Positions 1 through 9,457 of a DNA stretch of 64,000 bases are shown piece after piece; within the stretch, counting starts at the first letter, position 1, and each line of letters starts with the position of its first letter. Made by a program: the position numbers and the translations under genes. The notes below the pieces were generated by a model that had not been told where the DNA came from, ran no database searches, and saw nothing but the letters and a program-made list of their open reading frames with translations. The stretch spans positions 124,001 through 188,000 of the forward strand of contig NZ_JBGUAY010000007.1 in assembly GCF_041821025.1 (NCBI RefSeq), written 5' to 3'. The stretch is from Egicoccus sp. AB-alg6-2 (GTDB lineage: Bacteria > Actinomycetota > Nitriliruptoria > Nitriliruptorales > Nitriliruptoraceae).

Positions 1-792
1 TTCGACGTCGTCGACCGTCGCGTCGCCATCGGCGGACAACTGCTCGAGCTTCGGGTCGGCGAGCGCACCGTCGACGACGTGCTGCTGCCCCTGTTCGGCG
101 AGCACCAGGCCCGCAACGCGTCGCTGGCCCTGGCGGCCTTCGTCGCACTGACACGCGACAGCTTCGCCGCCATGGAGGACGACGTCGTCCGCCACGGCCT
201 CGGGGCGGTCGTCGTCCCGGGTCGGCTCGAGATCGTCCACCGCGAGCCCACCATCGTCCTCGACGGCGCCCACAACCCGCACGGTGCACGGGCGTCCGCC
301 GCGGCCCTCGACGAGGCGTTCGGCTTCCGCGAGTTGGTGCTCGTCGCCGCGTGCCTCGACGACAAGGACATCCCCGGCATCCTGCGCGCGTTCCGCGACG
401 TCGCCTCGCACGTGGTCGTCACGGTGGCCGACTCGCCGCGCGCCGCCGACCTCGCCCGCATGCGGGACGCGGCGGTCGAGGTGTGGGACGGCACGGGCAC
501 CGCCGTCGAGGTGGCCGACGACGTCGGCGCCGCGCTGGCGCTCGCCGAGAGCGTCGCCGGCGAGGGCGACGGCATCCTGGTCGTCGGCTCGCTGCACACC
601 GTGGGCGCCGCCCGCGACCGCTACCTGCCGGTCGAGGACGACGGCGACGAGGTCGTGCTCGAACCCGACGACCTCGACGACGCCGACATGCGGGGCGACC
701 TCGCCGACGAGGCCGACGAGCTGTCGGCGTTGCTCGCCGACGACGACGCCTTCCAGCGGGCCCTCGACCGGCTGATCGACGAGGACCCCTGA
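1..792 (+). CDS. folC: Folylpolyglutamate/dihydrofolate synthase, 3' part
   Basis: C-terminal 263 residues of a Mur-ligase-type folylpolyglutamate synthase, which adds glutamates to folates in the cytoplasm. The frame is open from the first base of the window, so the start lies upstream. Seen: the [16 protein letters not shown] segment typical of the central Mur-ligase/FolC region, then the C-terminal ligase domain beginning PGRLEIV and containing the [11 protein letters not shown] motif. The last 60 residues are very acidic and extend past the usual domain end. The folC-ndk order is standard for Actinobacteria. Identity as FolC is firm; the N-terminal ATP-binding part is not visible here. 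Confidence 0.9.
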   Translation, partial: FDVVDRRVAIGGQLLELRVGERTVDDVLLPLFGEHQARNASLALAAFVALTRDSFAAMEDDVVRHGLGAVVVPGRLEIVHREPTIVLDGAHNPHGARASAAALDEAFGFRELVLVAACLDDKDIPGILRAFRDVASHVVVTVADSPRAADLARMRDAAVEVWDGTGTAVEVADDVGAALALAESVAGEGDGILVVGSLHTVGAARDRYLPVEDDGDEVVLEPDDLDDADMRGDLADEADELSALLADDDAFQRALDRLIDEDP

Positions 793-872
793 TCGGCGAG
801 TTGTCGCCGCCGTGCCCGACCGGGCACGCTTCCGCGCCCCATCCCTTTCCTCCCGATGCAAGGACTGCCCCC

Positions 873-1286
873 GTGGCCATCGAACGCACCCTCATCCTCG
901 TCAAGCCCGACGGCGTCAAGCGCGGCCTGGTCGGCGAGGTCGTCGCCCGTATCGAGCGCAAGGGCTTCACGCTCGAAGCCATGGAACTGCGCACCCTCGA
1001 GCGCGAGAAGGCCGAGGAGCACTACGCCGAGCATGCGGACAGGCCGTTCTTCGGTGAGCTGGTCGACTTCATCACCTCGGCGCCGCTGGTCGCAATGTGC
1101 GTTTCGGGCGAGGGTGCGATCGCCGGCATGCGCACGCTGATGGGCGCCACCAACCCGCTCGAGGCGACGCCCGGCAGCATCCGCGGCGACTTCGCGACCC
1201 AGATCGGCGAGAACATCGTGCACGGCTCCGATGGGACCGAGAGCGCCCAGCGCGAGCTCGGCATCTTCTTCCCCGGCCGGTTCTGA
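873..1286 (+). CDS. ndk: Nucleoside diphosphate kinase
   Basis: 137-residue NDP kinase, the full family length. It transfers the gamma phosphate of ATP to NDPs through a phosphohistidine. Seen: N-terminal [16 protein letters not shown], and NIVHGSDG carrying the catalytic His at residue 117. The GTG start at 873 is chosen because it gives the conserved N-terminus. It lies 80 nt after folC, and no strong ribosome-binding site is visible. Confidence 0.97.
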   Translation: MAIERTLILVKPDGVKRGLVGEVVARIERKGFTLEAMELRTLEREKAEEHYAEHADRPFFGELVDFITSAPLVAMCVSGEGAIAGMRTLMGATNPLEATPGSIRGDFATQIGENIVHGSDGTESAQRELGIFFPGRF

Positions 1287-1428
1287 GCCGGCGGCGGTGA
1301 CGGTCGTCGCGGTCCGCGGCTGCCGTGCCACGCGGTGGCCGCGGTCCACAGGCTGACGACGGCCCGGGCACGGGGGTGACCGGCCGTGGGGCAGGCTTCG
1401 GCCTGTTCCACCGCCCAGGAGCCCGCGC

Positions 1429-1944
1429 TTGGACACCGTCGCCGCCACCACCCACCCCGCATCCGCCGCCGTCTGGCGCCACGGCGCCGCCTCGGGCGCC
1501 GTGGCGCACCTCGACACCCCCTGTGCGGCCTGCGCCCCGACGGCGTTCGTCGCCGGACCGCCCGGGCGGACCGCGGTGACCGGCCCCGAAGCGGCGGCGG
1601 ACGTGCTCGTCCCCCAGCTGGCCGTGCGCGACCGCGAGCGTTGTGTCGCGGCGTTCCTCGACACCAAGCACCGGCTGCTCGGCACGACGACGGTCAGCAT
1701 CGGCTCGATCGACCACACGTTCATGGCCCCGCGCGAGGTCTTCCGGGACGCGTTGCTCGCCAACGCCTCGGCGCTGGTGCTGGCGCACAACCATCCCTCC
1801 GGTGACCCCGAGCCGTCGCAGGACGACGAACTGGTGACCCGGCGACTTGCCCGGGCGGGGGAGCTGCTGGGGGTCGCCCTGCTCGACCACCTCGTCGTCG
1901 GCGGCGCCGACTGGGTCAGCCTGGCCCGACGCGGCGTGATCTGA
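1429..1944 (+). CDS. RadC-family JAB-domain protein (short form)
   Basis: 171-residue protein with the RadC/JAMM signature HNHPSGDPEPS; the metal-binding histidines are residues 120 and 122 and the conserved aspartate is near 132-133. The family is a putative zinc-dependent hydrolase or DNA-repair-associated protein of uncertain function. The N-terminal helix-hairpin-helix region of full-length RadC (about 220 residues) is missing; the first ~60 residues are Ala/Pro-rich instead. The TTG start at 1429 has AGGAG about 8 nt upstream. It sits between ndk and mreB, where radC-mreB linkage is common. Confidence 0.82.
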   Translation: MDTVAATTHPASAAVWRHGAASGAVAHLDTPCAACAPTAFVAGPPGRTAVTGPEAAADVLVPQLAVRDRERCVAAFLDTKHRLLGTTTVSIGSIDHTFMAPREVFRDALLANASALVLAHNHPSGDPEPSQDDELVTRRLARAGELLGVALLDHLVVGGADWVSLARRGVI

Positions 1945-2060
1945 TGCCCGGCCCACGTCCGCACCCTCCGGCGCGACCCGACGGACGGCGACCCGCGCGG
2001 GCCGTCACTAGGACGCGGGTCCTGCCTGCAGGTGTTAGCATCGCCGCGGCCCAAGGGGCG

Positions 2061-2066
2061 TACGCT
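2061..2066 (+). promoter_or_regulatory. Putative -10 element for the mre operon
   Basis: TACGCT fits the actinobacterial -10 pattern TAnnnT and lies 93 nt before the mreB GTG in a 214-nt intergenic gap. No convincing -35 hexamer is visible at 16-19 nt. The rest of the gap shows nothing recognisable. Confidence 0.35.
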
Positions 2067-2158
2067 GGTGCGCGTGCCCCGGTGCGGCACAGCGGTCCCC
2101 GCTCGCGTCGGTGCAGCGGCCGTTCGTCCCCCATTCCCCGAGCCCGGCAGGTTTTCCC

Positions 2159-3202
2159 GTGGCTGCGAACATCGGCAACACCTTCCAGTTCCTCGGCCGT
2201 GACATGGCCGTGGACCTCGGTACCGCCAACACGCTCGTGTACGTGCGTGGCCGGGGCATCGTCCTCAACGAGCCCTCGGTCGTGGCCATCAACACCAAGA
2301 ACGGCGCCATCCTCGCCGTCGGCGCCGAGGCCAAGCGGATGATCGGCCGCACGCCCGGCCACATCATGGCGATCCGGCCGCTCAAGGACGGCGTCATCGC
2401 CGACTTCGACGTCACCGAGAAGATGCTGCGCTACTTCATCCAGGCGGTGCACAAGCGCCGGTTCCTGGCCAAGCCGCGCGTCGTGGTGTGTGTGCCCTCC
2501 GGGATCACCGGCGTCGAGCAGCGTGCGGTCGAGGAAGCCACCATTCAGGCCGGCGCCCGCGCCGCCTACATCATCGAGGAGCCCATGGCCGCCGCCATCG
2601 GCTCGGGCCTGCCGGTGCACGAACCGGCCGGCAACATGGTGGTCGACATCGGTGGTGGGACCACCGAGGTCGCCGTGATCTCGCTGGGCGGCATCGTCAC
2701 CAGCCAGTCGATCCGCATCGGCGGCGACGAACTCGACGACGCGATCATCTCCTACGTCAAGAAGGAGTACTCGCTGATGCTCGGCGAGCGCACCGCCGAG
2801 GAGATCAAGATGGCGATCGGCTCGGCGTTCCCGCTCGCCGACGAGCCGCACGCCGAGATCCGCGGTCGCGACCTGGTCTCGGGGCTCCCCAAGACGATCA
2901 TCGTCAGCGCCGACGAGATCCGGAAGGCGATCGAGGAACCGGTCAACGCCGTCATCGACGCGGTCAAGAACACCCTCGACAAGACGCCGCCGGAACTCGC
3001 GGCCGACATCATGGACAAGGGCATCGTGCTCACCGGTGGCGGCGGTCTGCTGCGCGGGCTCGACGAGCGGCTCAAGCACGAGACCGGGATGCCGATCCAC
3101 ATCACCGAGAACCCGCTGTCCTCGGTGGCCATCGGGTCGGGCAAGTGCCTCGAGGAGTTCGAAGCCTTGAAGAAGGTCCTGATCTCCTCGTCGCGCCACT
3201 AG
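2159..3202 (+). CDS. mreB: Rod-shape-determining protein MreB
   Basis: 347-residue bacterial actin homologue, normal family length. It polymerises on the inner face of the membrane and directs lateral wall synthesis. Seen: phosphate-1 motif [12 protein letters not shown] near residue 18, phosphate-2 motif [13 protein letters not shown] near residue 163, and [15 protein letters not shown] near the C-terminus. The GTG at 2159 is chosen because upstream sequence is unlike MreB; it is preceded by a purine-rich GGCAGG. First gene of mreBCD-mrdA-rodA. Its presence supports a rod-shaped or elongating cell. Confidence 0.97.
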   Translation: MAANIGNTFQFLGRDMAVDLGTANTLVYVRGRGIVLNEPSVVAINTKNGAILAVGAEAKRMIGRTPGHIMAIRPLKDGVIADFDVTEKMLRYFIQAVHKRRFLAKPRVVVCVPSGITGVEQRAVEEATIQAGARAAYIIEEPMAAAIGSGLPVHEPAGNMVVDIGGGTTEVAVISLGGIVTSQSIRIGGDELDDAIISYVKKEYSLMLGERTAEEIKMAIGSAFPLADEPHAEIRGRDLVSGLPKTIIVSADEIRKAIEEPVNAVIDAVKNTLDKTPPELAADIMDKGIVLTGGGGLLRGLDERLKHETGMPIHITENPLSSVAIGSGKCLEEFEALKKVLISSSRH

Positions 3203-3211
3203 TACCGGGCG

Positions 3212-4195
3212 GTGTTCCAACGTCGACGTGCACGTCTGCTGCTCGTCGTCCTGGTCCTGCTGTCGCTGGTGCTGGTCACCGTCGACTTCCGGTCCGGCGA
3301 CGACGGGCCGCTCGAAGGGCTGCGGGGCGGCCTGACCGCCCTGTTCCGGCCCGTCCAGGACGGTCTGGTCACGCTGGTCCGCCCGATCGGTGACGCCGCC
3401 GGCGGCGTCGGTGAACTCTTCCGCGCCCGCTCGGAGAACGAGCAGTTGCGCCGTGAGGTCGAGGCGCTGCGCGAGCGCCGGCGGTCGGTCGCCGACATCC
3501 AGCGCGAGAACGACGACCTGCGCGAACTGCTCGGGATGCGCGACCACACCGGCGTGGAGGCGGTCGCCGCCCGGGTCGTCGCCCTCGGTCCCACCGGCTT
3601 CGAGTGGACCGTGGTCATCGACGTCGGTCGCGCCGACGGCATCGAGCGCGACATGCCCGTCATCAATGGCGACGGGTTGGTCGGTCGCGTCATCCAGGTC
3701 GAGGAGCGCGCCTCACGCGTGCTGCTGGCCATCGACCCCAACTTCGGAGCGCCGGCGCGCCACGCCGCCAACGGCGAGACCGGCACCGTCATCGGGCGCG
3801 GTGGTGAACCGATGCTGTTCCAGCCGTTCGACCCCGAGGCCACCCTCGAGGTGGGCGACGAGATCGTCACGTCCGCCTACCAGTCGGGCGCTTTTCCCGG
3901 CGGCATCCCGATCGGGTCCGTCTCCGCCATCGGCGAGGTCTCGGCCGGGTTGGTGCTCGACGTGCAGGTGCGCCCGTTCGTGGACTTCACCCGGATCCAC
4001 CACGTACTGGTGGTGACCAGCGAACCGGTGGCGGACCTGCCGCCGTTCGACGAGGCGCCCGACCCGGTGTTCACCCCGCCGCCGGGACCCGCCACGGCGG
4101 ACGGGCGCGAGGACGAGGACGCCGCGGCCGACGATGAGGACGGCGAGGGTGAGGGTGGCGACGGTGACGGGAACGCCGGCGAGGACGGAACGTGA
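3212..4195 (+). CDS. mreC: Rod-shape-determining protein MreC
   Basis: 327 residues. One N-terminal membrane segment (about 8-27), then a coiled coil (about 68-112), then the periplasmic-type beta-barrel domain (about 115-270). MreC links MreB to the extracytoplasmic wall-synthesis enzymes, especially PBP2. The last ~50 residues are a Pro/Asp/Glu-rich tail beyond the conserved domain, of unknown role. The GTG start is 9 nt after mreB, and the stop overlaps the mreD start by 4 nt. Confidence 0.93.
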   Translation: MFQRRRARLLLVVLVLLSLVLVTVDFRSGDDGPLEGLRGGLTALFRPVQDGLVTLVRPIGDAAGGVGELFRARSENEQLRREVEALRERRRSVADIQRENDDLRELLGMRDHTGVEAVAARVVALGPTGFEWTVVIDVGRADGIERDMPVINGDGLVGRVIQVEERASRVLLAIDPNFGAPARHAANGETGTVIGRGGEPMLFQPFDPEATLEVGDEIVTSAYQSGAFPGGIPIGSVSAIGEVSAGLVLDVQVRPFVDFTRIHHVLVVTSEPVADLPPFDEAPDPVFTPPPGPATADGREDEDAAADDEDGEGEGGDGDGNAGEDGT

Positions 4196-4707
4196 TCCTG
4201 CGCGTGCTCGTCGTCGCGCTGCTGCTGGTGACCGCCGCGCTGCTGCAGACCGCGCTGTTCCCGTTCGTCAGCCTCGGTGGGTTCCGTCCGGACCTGCTGC
4301 TGCTGGTGACGCTGGCCATCGGCCTGCGCGACGGGCCCCTCGCCGGGCTGCGGGTCGGCTTCTCGGCCGGCCTGCTGGTCGACCTGCTCGTGTCCCAGTC
4401 GCCGGTCGGTCTGGCCGCGCTGGTCTACACCGCCATCGGGTTCACGGTCGGGCTCGCCCGCCCCTACGTCGCGCCGGAATCCGTCACCGCCCCCGTGATC
4501 CTGGCCTTCCTGACCGGCCTGCTGGGCACGGCCTCCTACGGCGTGCTCGCTCTGCTGCTCGGCGAGGACCGCATCACCCCGCTGTTGCTGCTGCAGGGCT
4601 CCTTCGCCGTCGCGCTCTACAACACCCTGCTGGCGCCGATCGTGCTGGCGGCCGTCCGCGTCCTCTCCAGTCGGTTCCCGCTGTCGGGGCCGGGTCTGGT
4701 GGATTGA
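4192..4707 (+). CDS. mreD: Rod-shape-determining protein MreD
   Basis: 171-residue, almost entirely hydrophobic protein with about five membrane helices, matching MreD in length and position. FRPDLLLLV and the following Gly-rich helices are typical of the family. It acts with MreC in the elongasome. The GTG start overlaps the mreC stop (GTGA), implying translational coupling. The sequence is weakly conserved, so context carries much of the call. Confidence 0.88.
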   Translation: MILRVLVVALLLVTAALLQTALFPFVSLGGFRPDLLLLVTLAIGLRDGPLAGLRVGFSAGLLVDLLVSQSPVGLAALVYTAIGFTVGLARPYVAPESVTAPVILAFLTGLLGTASYGVLALLLGEDRITPLLLLQGSFAVALYNTLLAPIVLAAVRVLSSRFPLSGPGLVD

Positions 4708-4806
4708 CCGGGCTTGGTACCGTGGGCCGCGCCGGTCCGTGGCCCACCGGCGGGCCCCTCCGTCATCCGTGTTCGTGCAGCCCCTCGCACCCCTCCAGTG
4801 AGCCAC

Positions 4807-6852
4807 ATGGCGAACTCCGATTCCTCGTCCGCCCTGCGCTTGACGTTCCTCACGGTCCTCGTGATCGCCCTGTTCCTGGCGTTGTTCTCGCGGCTGTGGT
4901 TTCTGCAGGTGCTCGCCGGTGACCGCTTCGCCGAGCTGGCCGACACCAACCGGCTCCGGACGGTCTACGTCGACGCGCCGCGGGGGCGGATGCTCGACCG
5001 CGAGGGGGACGAGCTGGTCAAGAACCGGCCATCGTTGACCATCAGCGCCGACCGCCAGCTGCTGCTCGACGGGGCCGGCGAACCGGCCGACGAGACCGCC
5101 GAGAAGGTGCTCGAGCGCCTCTCGCAGCTGTTGCAGCTCGACCGCGAGGCCGTCGTCGAGCGGATGACCAGCCAGCACTACAGCCCCCTCGGGCACATCC
5201 CGATCGCCTTCGACGTGACCCAGGAGGTGGTGTACGCCGTCCGCAGCCAGCAGGAGTTGTTCCCGGGCGTGATCGCCGAGGTGCTGCCGGTCCGCACGTA
5301 TCCGCACGGCGAGCTCGCCGCCCACCTCGTCGGCTACCTCAACCAGATCAGCCGGGAGCAGCTCGCCGACCCCGCCTTCGCGGAGTACCGCGGCGGTGAG
5401 CAGGTGGGCCGAACGGGGCTCGAGGCGGTCTACGAGGCCGACCTGCGGGGGCGTCCGGGCCGGCGCACCCTCGAGGTCACGGCCCGCAACACCGTCATCG
5501 ACGTCGTGGCCGAGACCGAGGCCAGGTCCGGCAACGACCTGGTCACCTCGCTCGACCTCGACCTGCAGCAGGCGGTCGAGACCCTGCTCGCCGACGGGAT
5601 CGTGGCCAGCCGCGACGAGATCCACACCGCCAGCGGCCGCAACCTGCCCTCGCCCGCCGGTTCGGCGGTGGTGCTCGACCCGCGCGACGGGCGGGTGCTC
5701 GCCATGGCGTCGTATCCGACCTTCGATCCGAGCGAGTTCGTCGGTGGGCTGTCCAGCGAGTACGCGCGCTACCTGTTCCCCGACCTCGCCGCCGGGGACG
5801 AGGACACCCACGCGCCCATGCTCAACCGCAACATCCAGGGCGAGTACCCACCCGGGTCGGTGTTCAAGACGGTCACCGGCGCCGCGTTCATGGAGGCGGG
5901 CCTGACCGGGCCCGAGACGACGGTGCCGTGTCCGGGCTCCTACGAGGTGGGCGGGATCACCTTCCGCAACTGGAACAACGTCGACGAGGGGCCGATGGCC
6001 CTGGCGCAGGCGCTCCGGCGCTCCTGCGACACCTACTTCTACGATCTCGCCTATCGCCAGTGGCAGCGTGAGCAGAGCCAGACCGAACCCAACGAGATCC
6101 TGCCCGAGGTCGCCGAGCGGTTCGGTTTCGGCCGGCGCCTCGGCATCGACCTGCCCTCGGAGCTGACCGGCTACGTGCCAAGCCGTGCCCTGAAGCAGCA
6201 GCGCTGGCTCGAGCGCCGCGACCTGTGGTGCGCGCAGGCCGAGGAGTCCGAGCCCGGCTCGTACCGTCGCGCGGTGCTCGAGGACAACTGCGTCTCCGGC
6301 GGTGCCTGGCGCGGCGGGGACGCGGTCAACAGCTCGATCGGACAGGGCGAGATCCTGACCACCCCCCTGCAGGTCGCGGCGCACTACGCCGCGATCGCCA
6401 ACGGCGGGACGATCCACCAACCGCTGCTCGGGATGCGGATCGTCGGGGCGGACGGCGAGGTGGTCCGTGAGATCGTCCCGGAGGTCGTGAGCGAGCTCGG
6501 CCTCGACGACGCCGAACTCGCCGCCATCCGGCGCGGCCTCGAGGAGGTCGTCATGCACGAGCGCGGCACCGCGTACGGCGCGTTCCAGCGTGGCACCCCG
6601 TTCCCGCTCGACGAGATCCCGATCGCCGGCAAGACGGGGACCGCCGAACTCAAGCCCAAGGTGCCCTACGCGTGGTTCGCCGCGTACGCCCCGGCGAACG
6701 ACCCGCAGTACGTGGTCGTCGTCAACGTCGAGGAAGGTGGTGGCGGCTCGCAGACCGCGGCTCCGATCGCACGCAACATCTTCGAGCACATCTTCGGCAT
6801 CGTCGACGCCGAGGACAACCAGTTCGACTCGGGCGACCCCATCTACGACTGA
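4807..6852 (+). CDS. mrdA: Penicillin-binding protein 2 (elongasome transpeptidase)
   Basis: 681-residue class B PBP that cross-links peptidoglycan during elongation. One N-terminal membrane anchor (about 12-33), a dimerisation domain with RGRMLDR near residue 60, then the transpeptidase domain. Active-site motifs: SVFK with Ser351 and Lys354, SCD at 406-408 (the PBP2 form of SxN), and KTG at 609-611. ATG 4807 is preferred; GTG 4798 in the same frame would add three residues. A roughly 100-nt gap after mreD holds a TAnnnT hexamer (TACCGT, 4718-4723), so a secondary promoter is possible. Partner of the SEDS polymerase encoded next. Confidence 0.95.
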   Translation: MANSDSSSALRLTFLTVLVIALFLALFSRLWFLQVLAGDRFAELADTNRLRTVYVDAPRGRMLDREGDELVKNRPSLTISADRQLLLDGAGEPADETAEKVLERLSQLLQLDREAVVERMTSQHYSPLGHIPIAFDVTQEVVYAVRSQQELFPGVIAEVLPVRTYPHGELAAHLVGYLNQISREQLADPAFAEYRGGEQVGRTGLEAVYEADLRGRPGRRTLEVTARNTVIDVVAETEARSGNDLVTSLDLDLQQAVETLLADGIVASRDEIHTASGRNLPSPAGSAVVLDPRDGRVLAMASYPTFDPSEFVGGLSSEYARYLFPDLAAGDEDTHAPMLNRNIQGEYPPGSVFKTVTGAAFMEAGLTGPETTVPCPGSYEVGGITFRNWNNVDEGPMALAQALRRSCDTYFYDLAYRQWQREQSQTEPNEILPEVAERFGFGRRLGIDLPSELTGYVPSRALKQQRWLERRDLWCAQAEESEPGSYRRAVLEDNCVSGGAWRGGDAVNSSIGQGEILTTPLQVAAHYAAIANGGTIHQPLLGMRIVGADGEVVREIVPEVVSELGLDDAELAAIRRGLEEVVMHERGTAYGAFQRGTPFPLDEIPIAGKTGTAELKPKVPYAWFAAYAPANDPQYVVVVNVEEGGGGSQTAAPIARNIFEHIFGIVDAEDNQFDSGDPIYD

Positions 6853-6945
6853 TCGTTTCTCGACACCGGGTGGTTCGATCGCGCAGGCGATCCCGCCACG
6901 GGCGACCGCACGTGGCAACGAGTGATGGAGAGGAGGGAGGTGACC

Positions 6946-8124
6946 GTGGAAGCAGGATTCGGGCAGGACCGCGCCGAGAAGATGATGCGCGAGCGCGTGC
7001 AGGCTCGCTGGCAGGACGCCTATGCGCCGGTCAAGCACCTCGACCCCATCCTGGTGCTCACGGCCCTCGGGCTCAGCGCCATCGGGCTCGTGATGATCTA
7101 CAGCGCCAAGCTCGCGGCGCTCAACCAACAGGGCCTGCCGACGACCTGGTACGTCAGCCGCCAACTGATGGCGCTGGTGATCGGCATCGTCGTGCTGGTC
7201 GGTGCGGCGGTCATCGACTACCGCCACCTGCGCAGTTACGCGGTCGTGCTGTACGCCGCCTCGCTGGGCTTCCTGGTCCTGGTCCTGACCGGGCTCGGGA
7301 CCGCGCGGGGCGGGTCGCAGCGCTGGATCGTGCTGGGCGGCTTCCAACTGCAGCCCTCGGAGATCGCGAAGGTCGCCGTGTTGATCACGGTGGCCGCCTG
7401 GATCCACGAGCGTAAGGGAGAGCCCTGGCTGCCCACGGTGGCGGTCTCGCTGGTGCTGACCCTGATCCCGATGGGGCTGGTCTTCCTCCAGCCCGACCTC
7501 GGCACCTCGCTGGTGTTCATCTGGATGCTCGCGGTGCTGTTCCTGGTCGGGCGGGTCCCGACGCGTTACCTCGCGGGACTGGGGGTGGCGGGGATCGCCG
7601 CCGCCGTGTTCGCCATCACCCAGGACCTGCTCGACCAGTACCAGCTCAACCGGTTGACCGCCTTCGCCCGGGCCGGTGACCCGAGCCTCGATCGGAACCT
7701 GCGCTTCCAGACCGAGCAGTCCGAGATCGCGATCGGTTCCGGGCAGGTGTTCGGCAAGGGCCTGTTCCAGGGCACCCAGACGTCGCTGGCCTTCGTCCCG
7801 GAGAACCACACGGACTTCATCTTCACGGTCGTGGGCGAGGAGTTCGGGTTCTTCGGCGCCAGCATCGTGCTCGCCCTGTTCCTGGTCCTCATCTGGCGCG
7901 GGTTGCGGATCGCGATGCTGTCCAAGGACCTGTTCGGCACGCTGCTCGCCTCCGGGGTCGTGGCGATGCTCGCACTGCAGGTCTTCATCAACGTCGGCAT
8001 GAACGTCGGCATCATGCCGGTCACCGGGCTCCCGCTGCCCTTCATCAGCTACGGCGGCACGTCGCTGATCGTGTGGTTCGGCCTGGTCGGGTTGCTGCTC
8101 AACGTCCACATGCGTCGGTTCTGA
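6946..8124 (+). CDS. rodA: SEDS peptidoglycan polymerase RodA
   Basis: 392 residues with about ten membrane helices. SEDS-family glycosyltransferase that polymerises lipid II with PBP2. Seen: GGFQLQPSEIAKVA, FLQPDLGTSLVF, and the C-terminal GLPLPFISYGGTSLIVW motif. Context with mreBCD and mrdA identifies it as RodA rather than FtsW. The GTG at 6946 is chosen over in-frame 6922, 6925 and 6940 because AGGAGG lies 9 nt upstream (6931-6936). Confidence 0.94.
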   Translation: MEAGFGQDRAEKMMRERVQARWQDAYAPVKHLDPILVLTALGLSAIGLVMIYSAKLAALNQQGLPTTWYVSRQLMALVIGIVVLVGAAVIDYRHLRSYAVVLYAASLGFLVLVLTGLGTARGGSQRWIVLGGFQLQPSEIAKVAVLITVAAWIHERKGEPWLPTVAVSLVLTLIPMGLVFLQPDLGTSLVFIWMLAVLFLVGRVPTRYLAGLGVAGIAAAVFAITQDLLDQYQLNRLTAFARAGDPSLDRNLRFQTEQSEIAIGSGQVFGKGLFQGTQTSLAFVPENHTDFIFTVVGEEFGFFGASIVLALFLVLIWRGLRIAMLSKDLFGTLLASGVVAMLALQVFINVGMNVGIMPVTGLPLPFISYGGTSLIVWFGLVGLLLNVHMRRF

Positions 8125-8128
8125 ACCG

Positions 8129-9274
8129 GTGACCGACAGCCGGACCGTCACGGAACCGACCGCGTTCCGGTTGCCCCGCGCCGCGCTGCTCGGCGGCTTC
8201 CTCGGCTTCTTCGTCTCCGGCGGCGTCGCCGCCCTCTACGGTCCGTCCGCGCCGGCGTTCCGGCGCCTGTTCGAGGTCAGCGAGTTCACCTCGGGGCTGC
8301 CGGCGTCCGTCCATCCGCTCGCCGCGCTCGTCGGCGTCCTCGGGTGGGCCGCCGCGACGCGACGTGGTGTCTCGGCGCGCCTGCTGGCCGCGGGCGCGGG
8401 CGTGCTCGCGATCGGCGCCGTCGCGCTCGCCGCGGCACCGTCGATGGCGCTCGTGCTCGCCACCGCGGTACTGGTCGGGGTCGGCTTCGGGGTGCTCTCC
8501 AACGGGATGAACTCGGTCTATCCGCGCGACACGGGGCCGCGCACGCCGACCGTCGTGGTGTGCATGCACGGCGTGTTCGGCGTCGGGGCGGTGACCCTTC
8601 CCCTGGTGCTGTCGCTGGTGGGTCACCGCGTCGCCTTCCTCGTCGTCGGAATGCTCGCCCTGCTCGCGATCGTGCCGATGGCGGCGACCGCCACCCCGCC
8701 GGCGGCAGCGATCGACCTGCGGGGGTCGCCGACCCCACGGCGTCACGTCCTGGCGTTCTCGCTCGTGTTCGGCACCTATGTCGCGGTCGAGGCCGCGACG
8801 GCGACCTGGCTCGCGACCTACGTCGAGTTCCGCGGCTGGGACCAGGGCGCGGCCGCCAGGTGGACGTCGGGCTTCTGGCTCGCCATCACGGGCGGACGGT
8901 TCCTGTTCGCGCTCGTGCTCCACCGCATCCGTCCGGGGCGACTGGTGCAGATCGTGCTGCCCCTGGCCGCCGTGGCGCTCGGCCTGGCGAGCGTGCCGAG
9001 GCTGGCGCCCTACGCGCTGGTCGCGGCCGGGTTGTTCTTCGCCCCGGTCTTCCCGACGGCCATGGTGTGGCTGCCGCGGGCCCTGCCGGATGCCCAGGGC
9101 GCGACCACCGCCGCGATCCTGGCGGCCATCATCGGCGCGTCGTTGTCGCCGTTCCTCGTCGGCTTGGTGGGCTCGCTCATCGGGCTGGCCGCCATCCCGG
9201 TCGCGCTCGCCCTGCTGGCACTGCTCGCCGCGGTCGTGGCCCGCACCGTCGGCACGAGGTTGGGGCACGGCTGA
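8129..9274 (+). CDS. MFS transporter
   Basis: 381 residues, about twelve membrane helices in two sets of six, split by a polar loop near residues 190-205. This is the major facilitator layout, closest in feel to the small FucP/sugar-type MFS group (helix 7 region VEAATATWLATYVEF). Substrate unknown. The GTG start is only 4 nt after the rodA stop, so it is probably co-transcribed with the shape operon although not usually part of it. Confidence 0.8.
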   Translation: MTDSRTVTEPTAFRLPRAALLGGFLGFFVSGGVAALYGPSAPAFRRLFEVSEFTSGLPASVHPLAALVGVLGWAAATRRGVSARLLAAGAGVLAIGAVALAAAPSMALVLATAVLVGVGFGVLSNGMNSVYPRDTGPRTPTVVVCMHGVFGVGAVTLPLVLSLVGHRVAFLVVGMLALLAIVPMAATATPPAAAIDLRGSPTPRRHVLAFSLVFGTYVAVEAATATWLATYVEFRGWDQGAAARWTSGFWLAITGGRFLFALVLHRIRPGRLVQIVLPLAAVALGLASVPRLAPYALVAAGLFFAPVFPTAMVWLPRALPDAQGATTAAILAAIIGASLSPFLVGLVGSLIGLAAIPVALALLALLAAVVARTVGTRLGHG

Positions 9275-9311
9275 CGCCCCGCGGCCCGTGTGCGGGTACC
9301 GAGGGCATTGG

Positions 9312-9317
9312 TACGCT
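9312..9317 (+). promoter_or_regulatory. Putative -10 element for the radical SAM gene
   Basis: TACGCT preceded by TTGG, a TAnnnT hexamer in the 183-nt gap before the radical SAM gene, about 141 nt upstream of its ATG. No clear -35. The same hexamer occurs before mreB and leuS. Confidence 0.35.
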
Positions 9318-9457
9318 GAACGGCGATCGAGACCCCGGCCAGGGCATCGCACGCGCTCGCCGGCCCGGGGTCCCGCTGCCAGGTGCGCCGCCCACGGTCC
9401 ATGCGTCGTCGAATCGTCCCGGACCGGCCGCACCCACTCACCGGTCTCGGAGGCACC

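Noticed and set aside
4704-4723. TTGACC/TACCGT as a -35/-10 promoter for mrdA
   Set aside because: The hexamers are only 8 nt apart, far below the 16-19 nt needed; at most the -10 alone could function.
3877-8151. Open minus-strand frame of more than 1,400 codons opposite mreC-mreD-mrdA-rodA
   Set aside because: Antisense shadow caused by strong GC bias at third codon positions. The plus strand carries clear, motif-verified genes and the minus-strand translation has no recognisable domain.
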